Shown here: in pieces, positions 41,811-52,317 of the stretch
Layout of the letters: every line of letters begins with the position of its first letter
How positions within the stretch are numbered: the stretch's first letter is position 1
NCBI GenBank assembly: GCA_023428135.1
Contig: JAEYZG010000034.1
Location: 65,151-129,150, forward strand
From: Bacteroidota bacterium
GTDB lineage: Bacteria; Bacteroidota; Bacteroidia; Cytophagales; Cytophagaceae
Length of the DNA: 64,000 nucleotides
Reading direction: 5' to 3'
The notes under the pieces: model-generated
The model's database searches: none
The model's input: the letters and a program-made list of their open reading frames with translations, nothing else
What the model was told of the DNA's origin: nothing
Program-made: the position numbers and the translations under genes

Positions 41811-44597
41811 TTAATAGACCAGGATTTTCTTCACATATACCGAATTGAATGTGTAAAATCTTGCGAAGTAAATCCCACTTTCAACACCTTCTATTGAAAT
41901 TTCTGAAGGCGTTAAATAATCAAACACCAGAATTACCTTTCCTGTTGCGTCTGACACTTCCAAATGATCTAAAGAGTTTGATAAAAATTTCACAAAAAAC
42001 TTCCCATTATTAGGGTTTGGGAATATCTCCCATTGAGGTTCATTGTTCTTAATTAGAATAACAGAGCTGTACATGAACATACCATTGACATCAACCTGTC
42101 TGATTCTGTAATAATAAGCTTCAGCATTTTCTCCGTTATCTGAAAAATAATATTCATTTATAGAAGAATTATTACCAACTCCTTTTACTACTCCAACTGG
42201 CTCAAAATCTTTACCATTACTACTTCTTTCTATAATGAAACGATCGTTGTTTATTTCACTTAAAGTAGACCAGGATAGGACATTTCTGCCATTTTCATGT
42301 CGTCCGTAAAATGACAAAAAGGTAACTGGCAGTATACTGAAAGAGTAGCTGATCTCATAAATTTCCTGACAATTACCAGAAGCTGCATAGTTACGAATAG
42401 CGTAAAATTTAAGTCCTGAAGCCAATGGATCAAAAGTCTCTCCTGATTTTAATCTGTTATAAAATTCATCCCTTAAATCATATTCCATTATATCAGCAGG
42501 ATTTACACCATCATTGATTAAAGCCAATCTTAAATGTTTGATCACTTCTTCTGTCATATATGCTGATGCATCAAAAGGACCAAGTTTCTTTATTTGTGAA
42601 TTACCCAACTGCGCATCAAATATGAGTACCTTGGTTTCTGAGCCTATTCCACAATCATTTGCATTGCTTTTGCTTTGCAATATACCAGAGCTAATTGTGT
42701 TATAATCAATATAAGCAGTATTCGTTATGGACCTTTTACATTGTACATCCCATAGGTCTATACCTGAAGTATAATCTTTAATTCTTACTTTAAAGCTTAT
42801 ATCTATTGAATCACCAGGTATAATGCTTTGAGTTACAGAGATCCTTAATCTATTATCTGCTGAAGATAACAAACTGATTCCGGCAGGGCTTGTTGCTAGC
42901 CCATTCACATAAGAAGTTGACATAAGAGAACCTGCAATAAAGTCAGTGGCAATATCTAAGGTATCATAAATAATATCACCACCTAATGACCGATCATTAC
43001 CTTCGTTTTTAATTCTTAATAAATAAGTGATATCAGTATCCAGACTCGTAGAATTTTTATCCGCTGATTTTGTCATGATGAGCTTGGGTTGCAATCGTTC
43101 TATTGCAATATAAGCAAGGAAGGGATTGGTGGAACCTTGCGGCCCTGCATTCACGGTTAAAGTAGCCTGAGTTGCACCAGGAGCTACTGCTCCATCCGGT
43201 AGCTTTATATGATGAGCATCCAACCCCAGAGTATTTGGGTTGGATGGCAATCTTATAATTTCATTTCCATTCTTGCCGTTTTTCTCACTGTAGCTGCTGA
43301 TATGAGAACTTGATATACCATCATAAACTGATGCCCAGTTAGCATCAAACAGGGGGGTATTACACCCATCTTTGTTGTCAGAACCATTACTGTTTGCTGG
43401 ATATCCGTTAGAAGTCCACAATTTATATAAAGGCTGATCCGTTTTATATGGGTTGATATCAAAAGGAGTTCCTCCATTATTTGTCTGAAAGCCCAAACCC
43501 TCCGGGGCCACCTTTCCTATCTGAGCTGCAAGATTTTCACCATCCAAAACAGCAAATCCAACATAAGATTTAAAATTATTTGTTGCAGGAGCCTGCAAAC
43601 CTGATAAAACGAATTTTTGAGAATTCCCTTTATCAACGCTTTCTAAACCATCCCAAAGTGAAATTAATCTCGGTGGACTTAAAGGGGATCTGAATACAAC
43701 TGTCAGTACCCATCCGCTGCATGAGCCGCCGGAACTTTCATTCGGATAAGACTGAATATTTCCGACCCAAAATTGTCCGCTTCCCACACCCTGAACAAGG
43801 TTTGTTACATCAGCAACACACAAGTATCTTTTCGCATCAATTCTCACATTTGCCGCAGGGGCAGTAACATTCACATAACTACCTCCCGGAATTTTAAATT
43901 TAACAGTTGGATACGTTGCTGCATTTGTGTTGAAGATATCACCTGAACCGTTATAACTATTGGTGGGAGTATATAGTGTAATATTATTATTAGATCCTTT
44001 TAAGCTTCCTGTCCAGTATAGGTATGCTGCTTCAATTTCTGAACAGGGAGACATCTCCAATTCTGCCATAGACGAACTAAAAGTTGTTAAATCATTGTCG
44101 TAATCCGCATAGGTCATGCTAACAAATACATCTGGTAATTTAGAAGAACTTCCATATCGAACTGGGCAGGATGTATTAGGATTTTGTGTTGTCATGCCAA
44201 TGGTACAAGGACTGTTTACATCAGGACAATGAGCGGCTTGTGTGGTAATACCTGACAACTTAACGAAAGGGTTTCCTTCTTTATATACGTTATTTATATT
44301 TAACATTTTACCACTCATCAGCATTGTAGAATGTTTTATAACGCTGTCAGCTTTTATTTTACTTAACGTTGCCTGAGCAGGATCAAGGTATGCAGCTTCA
44401 AGATTAGGAGCCGCTATCATTTTTATATCATACGGTCCATCCCAGGTTTTTCGTTGAATGAATGGGAACTGCGCATATGCAGTAAACTGAACAATGACAC
44501 TTATTGCAAAAGTCAAAGTCATAAAAAATAAAGAATTACCTGGCAAAATCCTTTTCATAGAATATCGGGAAGTATTTAAATCTAGGGCATTTTGCAC
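41811..44597 (-). CDS. Large T9SS-exported surface protein with DUF11-type repeat
   Basis: The 928-residue protein has an N-terminal signal region (hydrophobic core about residues 23-42). The first half (about 45-500) is a beta-rich domain. It includes EAAYLYWTGSLKG and a Cys-containing SGGSCSGWVLTVVFRSP segment, as in Bacteroidota gliding or adhesion surface proteins. A DUF11-like domain (about 500-640) starts PKLIMTKSADKNSTSLD. A fibronectin-like block (about 755-850, LPVTFLSFYGRHENGRNVL) and a T9SS sorting domain (WEIFPNPNNGKFFVKF to the end) follow. No enzyme motif is seen. An adhesin or surface-layer role is likely but unproven. Confidence 0.82.
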   Translation of the reverse strand: MQNALDLNTSRYSMKRILPGNSLFFMTLTFAISVIVQFTAYAQFPFIQRKTWDGPYDIKMIAAPNLEAAYLDPAQATLSKIKADSVIKHSTMLMSGKMLNINNVYKEGNPFVKLSGITTQAAHCPDVNSPCTIGMTTQNPNTSCPVRYGSSSKLPDVFVSMTYADYDNDLTTFSSSMAELEMSPCSEIEAAYLYWTGSLKGSNNNITLYTPTNSYNGSGDIFNTNAATYPTVKFKIPGGSYVNVTAPAANVRIDAKRYLCVADVTNLVQGVGSGQFWVGNIQSYPNESSGGSCSGWVLTVVFRSPLSPPRLISLWDGLESVDKGNSQKFVLSGLQAPATNNFKSYVGFAVLDGENLAAQIGKVAPEGLGFQTNNGGTPFDINPYKTDQPLYKLWTSNGYPANSNGSDNKDGCNTPLFDANWASVYDGISSSHISSYSEKNGKNGNEIIRLPSNPNTLGLDAHHIKLPDGAVAPGATQATLTVNAGPQGSTNPFLAYIAIERLQPKLIMTKSADKNSTSLDTDITYLLRIKNEGNDRSLGGDIIYDTLDIATDFIAGSLMSTSYVNGLATSPAGISLLSSADNRLRISVTQSIIPGDSIDISFKVRIKDYTSGIDLWDVQCKRSITNTAYIDYNTISSGILQSKSNANDCGIGSETKVLIFDAQLGNSQIKKLGPFDASAYMTEEVIKHLRLALINDGVNPADIMEYDLRDEFYNRLKSGETFDPLASGLKFYAIRNYAASGNCQEIYEISYSFSILPVTFLSFYGRHENGRNVLSWSTLSEINNDRFIIERSSNGKDFEPVGVVKGVGNNSSINEYYFSDNGENAEAYYYRIRQVDVNGMFMYSSVILIKNNEPQWEIFPNPNNGKFFVKFLSNSLDHLEVSDATGKVILVFDYLTPSEISIEGVESGIYFARFYTFNSVYVKKILVY

Positions 44598-44689
44598 ATT
44601 CCATTATAAATCAAACGGATGTGTTTTATTACTCATTAAATACATACCGAACTTAGGCAGGTAACGAAAATTTCAAAAAAAATCAAAAA

Positions 44690-44730
44690 AAAAATAATAG
44701 TAGGTGCATATGAGCTTTTCGCATACACCT
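44690..44730 (-). terminator. Terminator after the aldo/keto reductase gene
   Basis: An 8-bp stem (44702-44709 with 44723-44730, one G-T pair) is followed on the minus strand by a long T-rich run, 22 bases after the reductase stop codon. Confidence 0.7.
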
Positions 44731-44751
44731 GTTTATTTATAAATAAGTTAT

Positions 44752-45600
44752 CTAAGCCAACCTATTAAGAAGATCCATATCCTCATCTGATAGCTTTATA
44801 TTTACCGCTTTATAATTTTCTTCCAGATGCTTTACTTTTGAAGTCCCCGGTATCAGCAATATATTCGGAGAATGGTGAAGCAACCAGGCCAAAGCTATCT
44901 GATGAGCGCTGGCATTGTACTTAGCACCTGTTTTATTTAACACCTCAATGGTATTGACGTTGCCCGCGTTCAAAGGATACCAAGGGATAAATGCGATGTT
45001 ATTTTGTTCACAATACTTTAACTCTTCTTCCCAGGTGCGATTGTCAATACTATACTTGTTCTGAACAGAGACTATATTTACATACTGCTGAGCTTTTTTT
45101 ATATCCTGTTTGCTGACTTCAGATAATCCAATATATCTGATTAAACCCTCCTCCTGGGCTTTTTTTAAGAAAGCCAAACTATCCTCAAATGGTACCGTAG
45201 GATCAATCCTGTGAAGCTGGTACAAATCTATTCTTTCAAGCTTTAAACGCTTTAAGCTCCCTTCCAGCACTTTCTTCAAGTGATCAGGATGTGAATTAAC
45301 AGGCCATTGATTAGGCCCTGTTCTGGTCAGACCACCTTTAGTTGCAATAATTAAATCCTTAGGATAAGGAAACAATGCTTCTGCTATTAACTCTTCTGAT
45401 ACGTTTGGCCCATAACTGTCTGCAGTATCAATCAAATTAATACCCAATTCAACAGTTTTCTTAAGAACACGTATTGCTTCATCCTTATCAGCCGGAGGTC
45501 CCAATATTCCCTCTCCTGTAATCCTCATGGCTCCGAAGCCCATTCTGTTAACTTTAAGGTTTCCTCCTATTGAAAAAGTTGAATTTGAATAAGTCTTCAT
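44752..45600 (-). CDS. Aldo/keto reductase
   Basis: The 282-residue TIM-barrel NADPH oxidoreductase has the full catalytic set. Asp is in NLIDTADSYGP, Tyr in the same segment, Lys in LIIATKGGL and His in DLYQLHRIDP. The C-terminal LLIPGTSKVKHLEENYKA binds the NADPH phosphate. It resembles the YajO/oxidoreductase-type AKRs that reduce assorted aldehydes. The physiological substrate is unknown. It is transcribed alone, divergent from the phospholipase gene. Confidence 0.92.
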   Translation of the reverse strand: MKTYSNSTFSIGGNLKVNRMGFGAMRITGEGILGPPADKDEAIRVLKKTVELGINLIDTADSYGPNVSEELIAEALFPYPKDLIIATKGGLTRTGPNQWPVNSHPDHLKKVLEGSLKRLKLERIDLYQLHRIDPTVPFEDSLAFLKKAQEEGLIRYIGLSEVSKQDIKKAQQYVNIVSVQNKYSIDNRTWEEELKYCEQNNIAFIPWYPLNAGNVNTIEVLNKTGAKYNASAHQIALAWLLHHSPNILLIPGTSKVKHLEENYKAVNIKLSDEDMDLLNRLA

Positions 45601-45714
45601 ATTTTATATAGTTGAGGTTTTTCTAACACTATAATCCGATTCAGTAAATATTATTAATTCTTTTAAGCAACAAAAAAACTGTCGTCAGGTTTAAAATTAT
45701 CTAATTCAAAATGT

Positions 45715-46536
45715 GTGAAACATCTTCTGATAGGATTGTTGATAATGATCTGTGAGGTTTTATTATCTCCAGGAAGCTTATCCGGACAACAGCTATCCCA
45801 GGATTCACTCAATAAACTTATCGATCAGGCACCATCTTTCACAATTTTCCGGGAAAATTATTTTACAACCGGAATCCCCTTTAACGAGAAGCCATCCCGA
45901 TACAATTCTGATATTAAGTTTCAAATTAGCTTTAAGCAAAGGCTTACTAACACAGTCCTTCCATTTAATACTTATCTTTATCTTATCTATACTCAGAAGA
46001 CATTCTGGGAAGTTTATAGAAAATCAAGTCCTTTTAGAGACTCAAACTACAACCCGGGTTTCGGATTAGGAAAGTTTCTTTTTAAGGATAACATTCAATA
46101 TGCTCTGGTATCCCTCACTGCAGAACATGAATCAAATGGTCAGGATAGTATTTATTCCAGGAGCTGGAATTTCGTTTCTTTAAGTTATATGATGTTCTTT
46201 AAAAACAAAAGACTATTAATTAGGGCATGGTATCCCTTTGGATACGAAGACAATGCAAGTCTTTTGGACTATATCGGTTATGGAGAACTAAATTTCTATT
46301 GGGATTTAAGACAACAAAGGTTGAAACTCAATATCATAGCGAGGAAAGGAGCTTCAACTGATTTAAAAGGAAGTATTCAAATAGGTTTGTTTTACAGGTT
46401 ATTTAAATTTTCCAATCAATATTTATATCTTCAGATATATGAAGGATATGCAGAAAACCTTCTTCACTATAATGAACTAACCAGTAAAATCAGACTGGGA
46501 TGGGCAATCATTCCAGCTAAATTAATTATTGACTGA
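45715..46536 (+). CDS. pldA: Outer-membrane phospholipase A (OMPLA)
   Basis: The GTG at 45715 starts a signal peptide (about 1-25, ending LSGQQ). The 273-residue protein is a 12-strand beta-barrel hydrolase of the PldA family. The catalytic triad is visible with the exact E. coli spacing: H138 and S140 in EHESNGQ and N152 in SRSWN, matching E. coli H142/S144/N156. Acidic N-terminal residues and FNTYLYLIYTQKTFWEVY fit strands 2-3. It hydrolyses phospholipids that reach the outer leaflet, keeping membrane asymmetry. Single gene. Confidence 0.93.
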   Translation: MKHLLIGLLIMICEVLLSPGSLSGQQLSQDSLNKLIDQAPSFTIFRENYFTTGIPFNEKPSRYNSDIKFQISFKQRLTNTVLPFNTYLYLIYTQKTFWEVYRKSSPFRDSNYNPGFGLGKFLFKDNIQYALVSLTAEHESNGQDSIYSRSWNFVSLSYMMFFKNKRLLIRAWYPFGYEDNASLLDYIGYGELNFYWDLRQQRLKLNIIARKGASTDLKGSIQIGLFYRLFKFSNQYLYLQIYEGYAENLLHYNELTSKIRLGWAIIPAKLIID

Positions 46537-46610
46537 ACCTCCATTTCATAATATTGTTGAATTGGAAGTCAATGCAGAAGCAATACCAGCTGTCCTTTCA
46601 ATAGAAGATC

Positions 46611-49478
46611 TTATCTAGCAACCACAAATGTTTTATGATAAAGCTTTCCCTGAACCATTGTCTCTAGCAAATAAACTCCGGCATCCAAAGATGATACATC
46701 AAATGAATACCTACCATCATTGTATTTTGTAAACAGTAAGTCTATGTTGCGCCCTAAAACATTTCTTAGTTTGAAGGATGGAACCTCGGCCTTTAACATC
46801 TCTGATTCAATCATCAAATAAGAAGCTGTCGGGTTGGGAAATAACAGCAAGTCATTAGCGAAACTTTGATTGGCATTGGCCAAAACCAACGGATCAGTAA
46901 TGGTGATAGTGAATGAGAACTCAACACTTTCAGCATCATTAGTTGCCTTTACTTTTATCACATCAGATTTAGTAAGATTATGATCATACGGATTTACCAC
47001 AAACAGTTGATCGCCTATGATCATTAAATTAGGATTATCTTCTATGCTAAAACTTGCGTTGGGCAAATTGGTGCTTAATGTTCCGAGCAGTCCAACAGCA
47101 TATCCTTCAATACTAGAATTACTCAAGGAGATTAAATATATCTCTTCCTGAACAATAATTGCATTAAGAACGCCTACAGATAAAGAATCTCCAGCATTAA
47201 CTTTAATGTTAATTATTCCGGAAGCGTCAGGAGCCACACTATTCCAAATTAGAAATGAAGCTTTATCAGCAGAGTAGAACTGTCTTTTGAGATCATTCTG
47301 AACAGTAATATCAACCAGACAAGAAGTGCAATTGGCAACATACTTTCCGTTTGAAAGTGTTTTAACTGTATATTTTTTGGATACATCAAGACCCGATAGC
47401 TGAATTACTCCTGCCTCTGTTATCCTGGAACTAAGGAAGTTCTTTAATACAATGTCGGGCACAACACCTGAGTTATCACCTGAAACTCTTCCTTCCGCTG
47501 TTCCTGAGCTATAAGTAAAACCTTCCGTAGCGGACTTGAAAACTGTTATGTTTACCGGCGATGTTGTTTTACCATCTTTACAAATCAAAGGCCTGGAATT
47601 AGTAAACTTTGTAGCACTGGAATTAGCAAACCTCAAAAGGTTGAATAAATTACCATTGGTTGAATAACTTTGCATTAAACCAGTTGCAGTATGGACCAAA
47701 TGTATTTGTACAATCTTATCATCAAATGGTGTCTCAGGAACATCTGTGAATGTAATGGTATATGTTTCATCATAATGTCCAACAGAATTACTAGCACGTA
47801 CTACAATCTTAATTTCTTTATTGATTTCATAATCATAAGGATTTATCAAAACCAGCAAGCTATCATACTGAATAATAAAATTCGGATTATTCAAAACTGA
47901 ATAAGTAGCTTTAGGAAAGGCATTATCCTCAAGTTTCCCTACAACCCCGGTTGTGTTCTCTTCAAAAATAGTATTACCGGTTAGAAGGATATTATTGGCT
48001 ATGCGAGGAATATTATTTTCAGGAATAAAGATACTTTTCAAAGGAGTCCGGCTGGATACCTCTGGACTGTTTTCATATCTTACCTGATAGTAATATTTAT
48101 TTCCAGGAATAGCTTTCTTGTCAGTAAAAGAAGTAATCGGAGCTCCGTCATAAATATCAGTAAACTCTCCACCTTCTCTTTTTCTTCTGATCCTTACAGT
48201 TTTCTCATTGGTGGCAAAATCATTCCAGCTCAGATTAACATAAATGCCAGCCAAAGAAACTTCAAAATTTATTGGTTCCGTAGGAGGTTGCGCTATGTCT
48301 GTGCGTCTTATCTGATCCATATAATTATATATATTTCCTAAAGGAGGAAAAGATACAGGATCAGGATATAGGAAATTGTTGGAAAAATCTGGTTGAAGGC
48401 CTTGTTGAGTTCCTCCATTATAGATGTAGTTCCAGATATCATGACTTGAACCTGAGAAAATTGTTACTCTTGTATCTGCCTCTCTTCCGGCCTGATTAAC
48501 AGCTGATGTATAATTAGATGTGGCATTTCCTCTTGCATCATCATAACGGGTCATTGCCCAGAGAGCTGTTTTATTTAGTTCTCCCCAGCTTGGACATACG
48601 CTTGCATTTACTCTTGGAGCTACTGCTATAATGCCGGCTACAGGTATTTTACCATCTACTTCAACCCTCATAAGTGCATCCGGAGCTCCATTAGAGATAC
48701 CTGTGGTAAATATCCTGTTCCTGTCTATTCGTGAATCATTATAAATATTTTCATTCAACCAATTAAAAGTTTCGCTCCTTGTAACTGGATTCCAGCTATT
48801 CTTTGCAATAGGGCAAACAATTATATAATTAAATTCTTTCTTATTATAAACATCCTTCATAGGACCAAACGACCAGATTTTTGCTGAGGTTCCTGTTTCT
48901 CCTGCCATTTCACCAAGACCTCCAAACTGTACTATAACAGGCCATTTTAACTCGGGATTAGTATAATATTTTTCAGGGTAATATACTCCGATATAAATCA
49001 GATTGCTAGTTCCATAATTAATCACCTTGAATCGAATATTGGTCGAATCATTATAACCACTATATCCTGCTCTGGCAGGAATGGCTGTTACAGAAATGGA
49101 AAATGTTTTCTTAAAGGTATTGGTCCCGTCATTTGCTTCGATGATAATGCTATAGGTCGACTTCCTTTTATATGTAAAAACTTCACGACCAAAAAGGGAA
49201 TCCTTACGGATCATAAAGCTATTATTATCTGTCCCTCCTACTGCTAAGGAATAAGTATGTTTATCATTTAGATCGGAATCCGTTGCTGTTAGTTTTCCAA
49301 TAAAAACACCAGGAAAATTAAGTTCTGTAATACTTGTAGAGCTCAGTGTAATATTGGTTGGGGCGGCATTAATATTTTTAGGAAATACAACCCTTACATT
49401 ACAACTTCCATTAAACCTAAAGCAGATTAAAAATATAAAGATCAAAAAGAGTTTTAAAATATTAATGTACGTATTCAT
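46611..49478 (-). CDS. T9SS-exported multidomain esterase with cadherin-like and Fn3 modules
   Basis: The 955-residue protein begins with a signal peptide (about 1-27). A cadherin-like domain (about 38-132, with GKLTATDSDLNDKHTYSL and IIIEANDGTN) follows. An alpha/beta-hydrolase of the feruloyl-esterase/PHB-depolymerase type (about 140-385) has the nucleophile Ser in TTGISNGAPD, a VQFGGLGEM oxyanion segment and a candidate His in GSSHDIWNY. A fibronectin-type domain (about 395-480), two more cadherin-like blocks and a T9SS sorting domain (LLLFPNPTASYLMIES to the end) complete it. A surface carbohydrate esterase acting on plant polymers fits the cellulolytic setting; this is inferred. Confidence 0.85.
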   Translation of the reverse strand: MNTYINILKLFLIFIFLICFRFNGSCNVRVVFPKNINAAPTNITLSSTSITELNFPGVFIGKLTATDSDLNDKHTYSLAVGGTDNNSFMIRKDSLFGREVFTYKRKSTYSIIIEANDGTNTFKKTFSISVTAIPARAGYSGYNDSTNIRFKVINYGTSNLIYIGVYYPEKYYTNPELKWPVIVQFGGLGEMAGETGTSAKIWSFGPMKDVYNKKEFNYIIVCPIAKNSWNPVTRSETFNWLNENIYNDSRIDRNRIFTTGISNGAPDALMRVEVDGKIPVAGIIAVAPRVNASVCPSWGELNKTALWAMTRYDDARGNATSNYTSAVNQAGREADTRVTIFSGSSHDIWNYIYNGGTQQGLQPDFSNNFLYPDPVSFPPLGNIYNYMDQIRRTDIAQPPTEPINFEVSLAGIYVNLSWNDFATNEKTVRIRRKREGGEFTDIYDGAPITSFTDKKAIPGNKYYYQVRYENSPEVSSRTPLKSIFIPENNIPRIANNILLTGNTIFEENTTGVVGKLEDNAFPKATYSVLNNPNFIIQYDSLLVLINPYDYEINKEIKIVVRASNSVGHYDETYTITFTDVPETPFDDKIVQIHLVHTATGLMQSYSTNGNLFNLLRFANSSATKFTNSRPLICKDGKTTSPVNITVFKSATEGFTYSSGTAEGRVSGDNSGVVPDIVLKNFLSSRITEAGVIQLSGLDVSKKYTVKTLSNGKYVANCTSCLVDITVQNDLKRQFYSADKASFLIWNSVAPDASGIINIKVNAGDSLSVGVLNAIIVQEEIYLISLSNSSIEGYAVGLLGTLSTNLPNASFSIEDNPNLMIIGDQLFVVNPYDHNLTKSDVIKVKATNDAESVEFSFTITITDPLVLANANQSFANDLLLFPNPTASYLMIESEMLKAEVPSFKLRNVLGRNIDLLFTKYNDGRYSFDVSSLDAGVYLLETMVQGKLYHKTFVVAR

Positions 49479-49773
49479 AAACTTTAAAAGTTAAATTTTA
49501 GGCAAATGAATATCATTTCTGGGCAATACATATTCATTACATGATACCTTTCTAATATAGACAGAAAACAAGGATTATAAGCAGCTCATATTTAAAATAA
49601 TTCTTCAAGAAAATTGGTACGAGACCATATCTCCTTAAAAATAAAATTTATTATAAGACCAAATAAGTTCTTGTACTCTTGATGCTATCAGAACTTAAAA
49701 CATATTACAGATTTAAATTCTGAAACATGCTATATCAAATCACTATATTCGTTTACTGCAATTCTGTTCAAAT

Positions 49774-51705
49774 CTATTTTAATACTCCCCCTCTTCCCAG
49801 CAAATACCACTTACCATCTTTCAGAAACTTTGATTGCCCGTTTTCCTCTTTGAATTCCTCGTATTCAGGCTTCACAAGAACTTTACCTGTATTATCCAAA
49901 ACGCCCCATTTGCTGCCCTTTCTGACAGCTACCATGTTGTTTGCTGCAGAGATCAATTCGTCATACTTATACTCAGGTTCATTTTTCAAGGAAGTATTGA
50001 ACAGACCAAATGCTTTGCCTGAGTTCACTGCGAATAATGTTCCTCCTAGTGGTAAAATTTTAGTTGCTTTGGCAGCTAGTAACTCTTCGCCCTTTTCATT
50101 GATAAGACCAAACTTTTGTTTTTGTCCGAATATCGCTGGCCAGTCTGCCAATAGAGGGTTTTCTTTTTTATTACTCAGATAGTCAAACACTGGCTCTTTT
50201 ATTGCCTCTCCACTTGTTTTATACATTCCATAGTTTCCGTTCTTTTTCACCTTGAATATAGGAGCAGCATATACTACCAAATCATAAACCGGGGATAGCG
50301 CTTCTTTTCCTGTATGATCATAAACACCAGTTAAGCCATTCTGAGTAACTATAAAAATAAGCCTGACTGAACAATAGTCAAACTCAACGCTTTCAAATTT
50401 TGCAGGAACTATGCTCTTTCCTTTTGTATCAATAATACCCCATTTATCATTCTGCTTAACTTTGAAATACCCGCGATACAATTCGCTTGCTTCATCAAAC
50501 TCGCCTGGGAATGATTGAGATTTAGATGGGATATTAAAAAAAGAAACTTTGCCATCTTTATAGACTCTGGTAAAAGAAACACTGTCAGCAACACTTACTG
50601 AATCAAAACCAGTCTCCAGCATCCTTACGAGTTGAGAAGTATATAAGTAGAATTTATCTTTCGGAGCAATTGCAAAGTAATCGTAAGATAAATTTCTTTG
50701 AACCTTTGCATATTGTGGCTTTTGAATAAATTTTCCTGTAAAGTCTATCACACCATATAAACCTCCTGACTTCACTACTGCCTTCCTGTTCTTAAAAGGA
50801 TACGCTTCTTCAAAAGCAGGAGCAATATAAACCTTTCCCAACCTGTTGGAATAGCCCCATTTCCCTCCAGCCTTCACCGGGATATACCCTTCTCCCACTT
50901 CACCTATCGCCTCATAGTTGAGAGGTAACACCTCTTTTCCAGTAATTGCAGTAAGTCCATACTTTCCCCCTTTTTGCACTACAAGCAAATCCTCATCCAA
51001 TGCATAAATGGTATCATATTCAGCCTGAAGAAGAATTTTCCCTAACTCACTGAATAATCCCCAATAATTATTTTGTTTGTAAAGAATGGTGTGTTGTGCG
51101 ATCTTTTTAACTTTTGATATTTGTGCCGGAATAAGATAACCGCAATTCACATGGTTTATGACTCCAAACAACTCTGTTTGCTGCACCAGTGAAGCATTCT
51201 CCGAGAGAATCTGAGCAACTTTAAACTGAGGTTTGCAGATCGTATTACCCCTTTCCTCATTTACCAATCCCCATAAGTTCTCCTTTTTTACCCAGCTCAG
51301 TTCTGTATCTGCAATAGGATTAATTTCAGTATACTGAAAATCAATCAATACTTTTCCCCTTTCATCTACCAGTCCCCATAAACCACCTTTTTTGGCCCAT
51401 GCTTTTCCGCTTCTGAAATTAGACATCATTTCATATTGTGGAGGAATCAGTACATTTCCATCACAATCAATTACCCCGTAAACAAGGCCTTTCATTACAA
51501 TAGCTTTATTATCCCTGAATGGTGAGACCTTAGTATAAATAGGAGTAATTCTCCATTCACCAAAAAGTGTAACATAACCATATTGTTTGTTTTCACTTTT
51601 CCTTGGGATTAGATCTTCAGGACAATTACTACCCTTTTGAGCCTTAGCAGTATTAAAAGCTATAAAAACAAAAAGGATTAGAAATATTTTATTCAGCATT
51701 TTCAT
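49774..51705 (-). CDS. Large secreted WG-repeat protein
   Basis: The 643-residue protein has a signal peptide (about 1-22). The mature chain is almost wholly WG repeats, more than ten by eye, for example YGYVTLFGEWRITPIYTK, LWGLVDERGKVLIDFQY and KWGVLDNTGKVLVKPEYEEF. Their regular spacing of about 40-50 residues suggests a solenoid. No enzyme motif is seen. It is the last gene after the nucleoside-recognition protein and the glycosylase (13-base gap). It shares its architecture with the smaller protein at 5129-6256 but is not adjacent to it. Confidence 0.88.
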   Translation of the reverse strand: MKMLNKIFLILFVFIAFNTAKAQKGSNCPEDLIPRKSENKQYGYVTLFGEWRITPIYTKVSPFRDNKAIVMKGLVYGVIDCDGNVLIPPQYEMMSNFRSGKAWAKKGGLWGLVDERGKVLIDFQYTEINPIADTELSWVKKENLWGLVNEERGNTICKPQFKVAQILSENASLVQQTELFGVINHVNCGYLIPAQISKVKKIAQHTILYKQNNYWGLFSELGKILLQAEYDTIYALDEDLLVVQKGGKYGLTAITGKEVLPLNYEAIGEVGEGYIPVKAGGKWGYSNRLGKVYIAPAFEEAYPFKNRKAVVKSGGLYGVIDFTGKFIQKPQYAKVQRNLSYDYFAIAPKDKFYLYTSQLVRMLETGFDSVSVADSVSFTRVYKDGKVSFFNIPSKSQSFPGEFDEASELYRGYFKVKQNDKWGIIDTKGKSIVPAKFESVEFDYCSVRLIFIVTQNGLTGVYDHTGKEALSPVYDLVVYAAPIFKVKKNGNYGMYKTSGEAIKEPVFDYLSNKKENPLLADWPAIFGQKQKFGLINEKGEELLAAKATKILPLGGTLFAVNSGKAFGLFNTSLKNEPEYKYDELISAANNMVAVRKGSKWGVLDNTGKVLVKPEYEEFKEENGQSKFLKDGKWYLLGRGGVLK

Positions 51706-51717
51706 ATCAATATTTAT

Positions 51718-52317
51718 TTACCGGGCTTTGCTTGTATAAGGATTATCCTTTATCCGAAAGCGCCAGGGTTTAAGAGCATATTCTTTGGCATAAGCCACTC
51801 CCACTCTTGGGCTGGCAATTATCTCATTATTTTTAACAACTACTCCTCTATCTTCTACCCAGATTTCATTGCCCAATAAATCAGTTTCATTATGATTGGC
51901 AGTGATCCCCAAAGCTACCGACAATGCACCTGGACCAGCAGTGAGCTCAGGCTTCAACTTAACCTTCCTACGTCGTTCTAACATTATATCAATGCCTTCA
52001 GAAGGCTCCAAAGCCCTTATGAGCACAGCATGAGGGATATCGATTTTATTTGTAATAACATTAAACAAATAATGAATTCCGTAGCACATATAGACATATG
52101 TAATGCCTCCCTCTTTATAAAACGGTTCAGTTCTCTTGGTTTTCCTGTTACCATATGCATGAGAAGCTTTATCTTCAACACCAAGATATGCTTCTGTTTC
52201 CACAATCATACCTGAAGTCAGTTTCCCGTCTATACAGGTTACAAGATACTTACCAAGCAGTTCCTTACTGATAGCAATCACATCTTCCCTTGTATAAAAA
52301 GCTTTACTCAGCTTCAT
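51718..52317 (-). CDS. DNA-3-methyladenine glycosylase (AAG/MPG type)
   Basis: The 199-residue AAG-fold base-excision repair enzyme should remove alkylated purines and hypoxanthine from DNA. The general-base Glu is in GMIVETEAYLG (about residues 38-48). The intercalating/substrate region is YVYMCYGIHYLFNV, and a late AGPGALSVALGI is typical. Its ATG overlaps the stop of the upstream gene (TAATG), so it is translationally coupled in an operon of no obvious functional logic. Confidence 0.93.
   Translation of the reverse strand: MKLSKAFYTREDVIAISKELLGKYLVTCIDGKLTSGMIVETEAYLGVEDKASHAYGNRKTKRTEPFYKEGGITYVYMCYGIHYLFNVITNKIDIPHAVLIRALEPSEGIDIMLERRRKVKLKPELTAGPGALSVALGITANHNETDLLGNEIWVEDRGVVVKNNEIIASPRVGVAYAKEYALKPWRFRIKDNPYTSKAR

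Noticed and set aside
49727..50182. Plus-strand ORF of 151 codons
   Set aside because: It overlaps the C-terminal WG repeats on the other strand and is a shadow of them.
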